A stretch of 5,023 bases of DNA from an archaeon. Lineage in GTDB: Archaea > Thermoproteota > Nitrososphaeria > Nitrososphaerales > Nitrosopumilaceae. Where the stretch lies: contig JAKAJY010000172.1 of NCBI GenBank assembly GCA_021824845.1, positions 1 through 5,023 of the forward strand. Reading direction: 5' to 3'. Under the pieces are notes generated by a model. The model did no database searches. It worked only from the letters and a program-made list of their open reading frames with translations, and was not told the origin of the DNA. Of the stretch, positions 4,918-5,023 are shown in pieces (positions within the stretch are counted from its first letter, which is position 1; the number at the start of each line of letters is the position of its first letter). A program made the position numbers and the translations under genes.

Positions 4918-4947
4918 TTGATTTCAATTAAGAGAGTCTGGTTTGTC

Positions 4948-4955
4948 AATAAAAT
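4948..4955 (-). promoter_or_regulatory. TATA-like box of the GTPase/zinc-ribbon operon
   Basis: ATTTTATT on the minus strand, centred about 34 bases before the TTG start. The predicted transcription start falls near 4925, leaving only a short leader without a Shine-Dalgarno motif. Confidence 0.45.
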
Positions 4956-4985
4956 CTTTTGATTGATTATTATCTAGGCTTTGTC

Positions 4986-5023
4986 TCAAACCACCACATG
5001 AGGCGCAAGACCTTTGCCGTTGA
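4986..5023 (-). CDS. Possible 3' end of a minus-strand gene at the window edge
   Basis: The minus strand is open from the edge to TGA 4988-4986, reading NGKGLAPHVVV then stop. The peptide ends in a natural-looking hydrophobic strand, and the 69-base gap to the GTPase start is enough for the GTPase promoter. Only 11 residues are visible, so no family can be named. It excludes the plus-strand alternative below; I cannot decide between them from so little sequence. Confidence 0.3.
   Translation of the reverse strand, partial: NGKGLAPHVVV
4998..5023 (+). CDS. Possible 5' end of a plus-strand gene at the window edge
   Basis: ATG 4998 opens a frame MRRKTFAV that runs off the edge. An A/T-rich element GATTATTATC (4964-4973) lies about 29 bases before it, the spacing of a leaderless archaeal start, which would make this gene divergent from the GTPase. 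It is an alternative to the minus-strand reading of the same bases. Confidence 0.3.

Overview
The window looks like a piece of chromosome from an archaeon, most likely an ammonia-oxidising member of the Nitrososphaerota (Thaumarchaeota). The indicators are a DRG-type GTPase with a C-terminal TGS domain (an archaeal/eukaryotic family), AT-rich intergenic DNA, TATA-like elements about 26-35 bases before start codons with little or no Shine-Dalgarno sequence (leaderless or nearly leaderless transcripts), oligo-T terminators, and a tiny Lys/Arg/Ala-rich histone-H1-tail-like protein. The phylum assignment is inference; archaeal origin is well supported.

Layout from left to right. The 3' end of a rhodanese-type sulfurtransferase (1-219, +) abuts with no gap a convergent gene for a protein with four TPR repeats and a putative winged helix (220-1326, -). 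A 110-bp divergent promoter region then leads into the centrepiece, a 528-residue collagen-like protein (1437-3023, +). It has 119 uninterrupted Gly-X-Y triplets between a beta-rich N-terminal domain and a short helical C-terminal tail, and no signal peptide. Seven bases after its stop begins a 94-residue protein of unknown function (3031-3315, +), probably its operon partner. A perfect 9-bp hairpin separates this pair from a convergent 42-residue gene (3387-3515, -) encoding a protein that is 23/42 basic. Further right on the minus strand a DRG-family GTPase (3814-4917) is followed 5 bases later by a 58-residue zinc-ribbon gene (3632-3808); the operon ends at an A/T-rich symmetric terminator. 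The last 40 bases carry the edge of one further gene, on either strand.

Two two-gene units deserve attention. One is the collagen-like protein plus its 94-residue partner: a long collagen rod with no visible export signal, stabilised without hydroxyproline by many Lys-Gly-Asp steps and apparently growing by 72-bp duplications. The other is the DRG GTPase plus a small zinc-binding protein, which is suggestive because eukaryotic DRG GTPases work with dedicated partner proteins (DFRP1, which has zinc fingers, and DFRP2).
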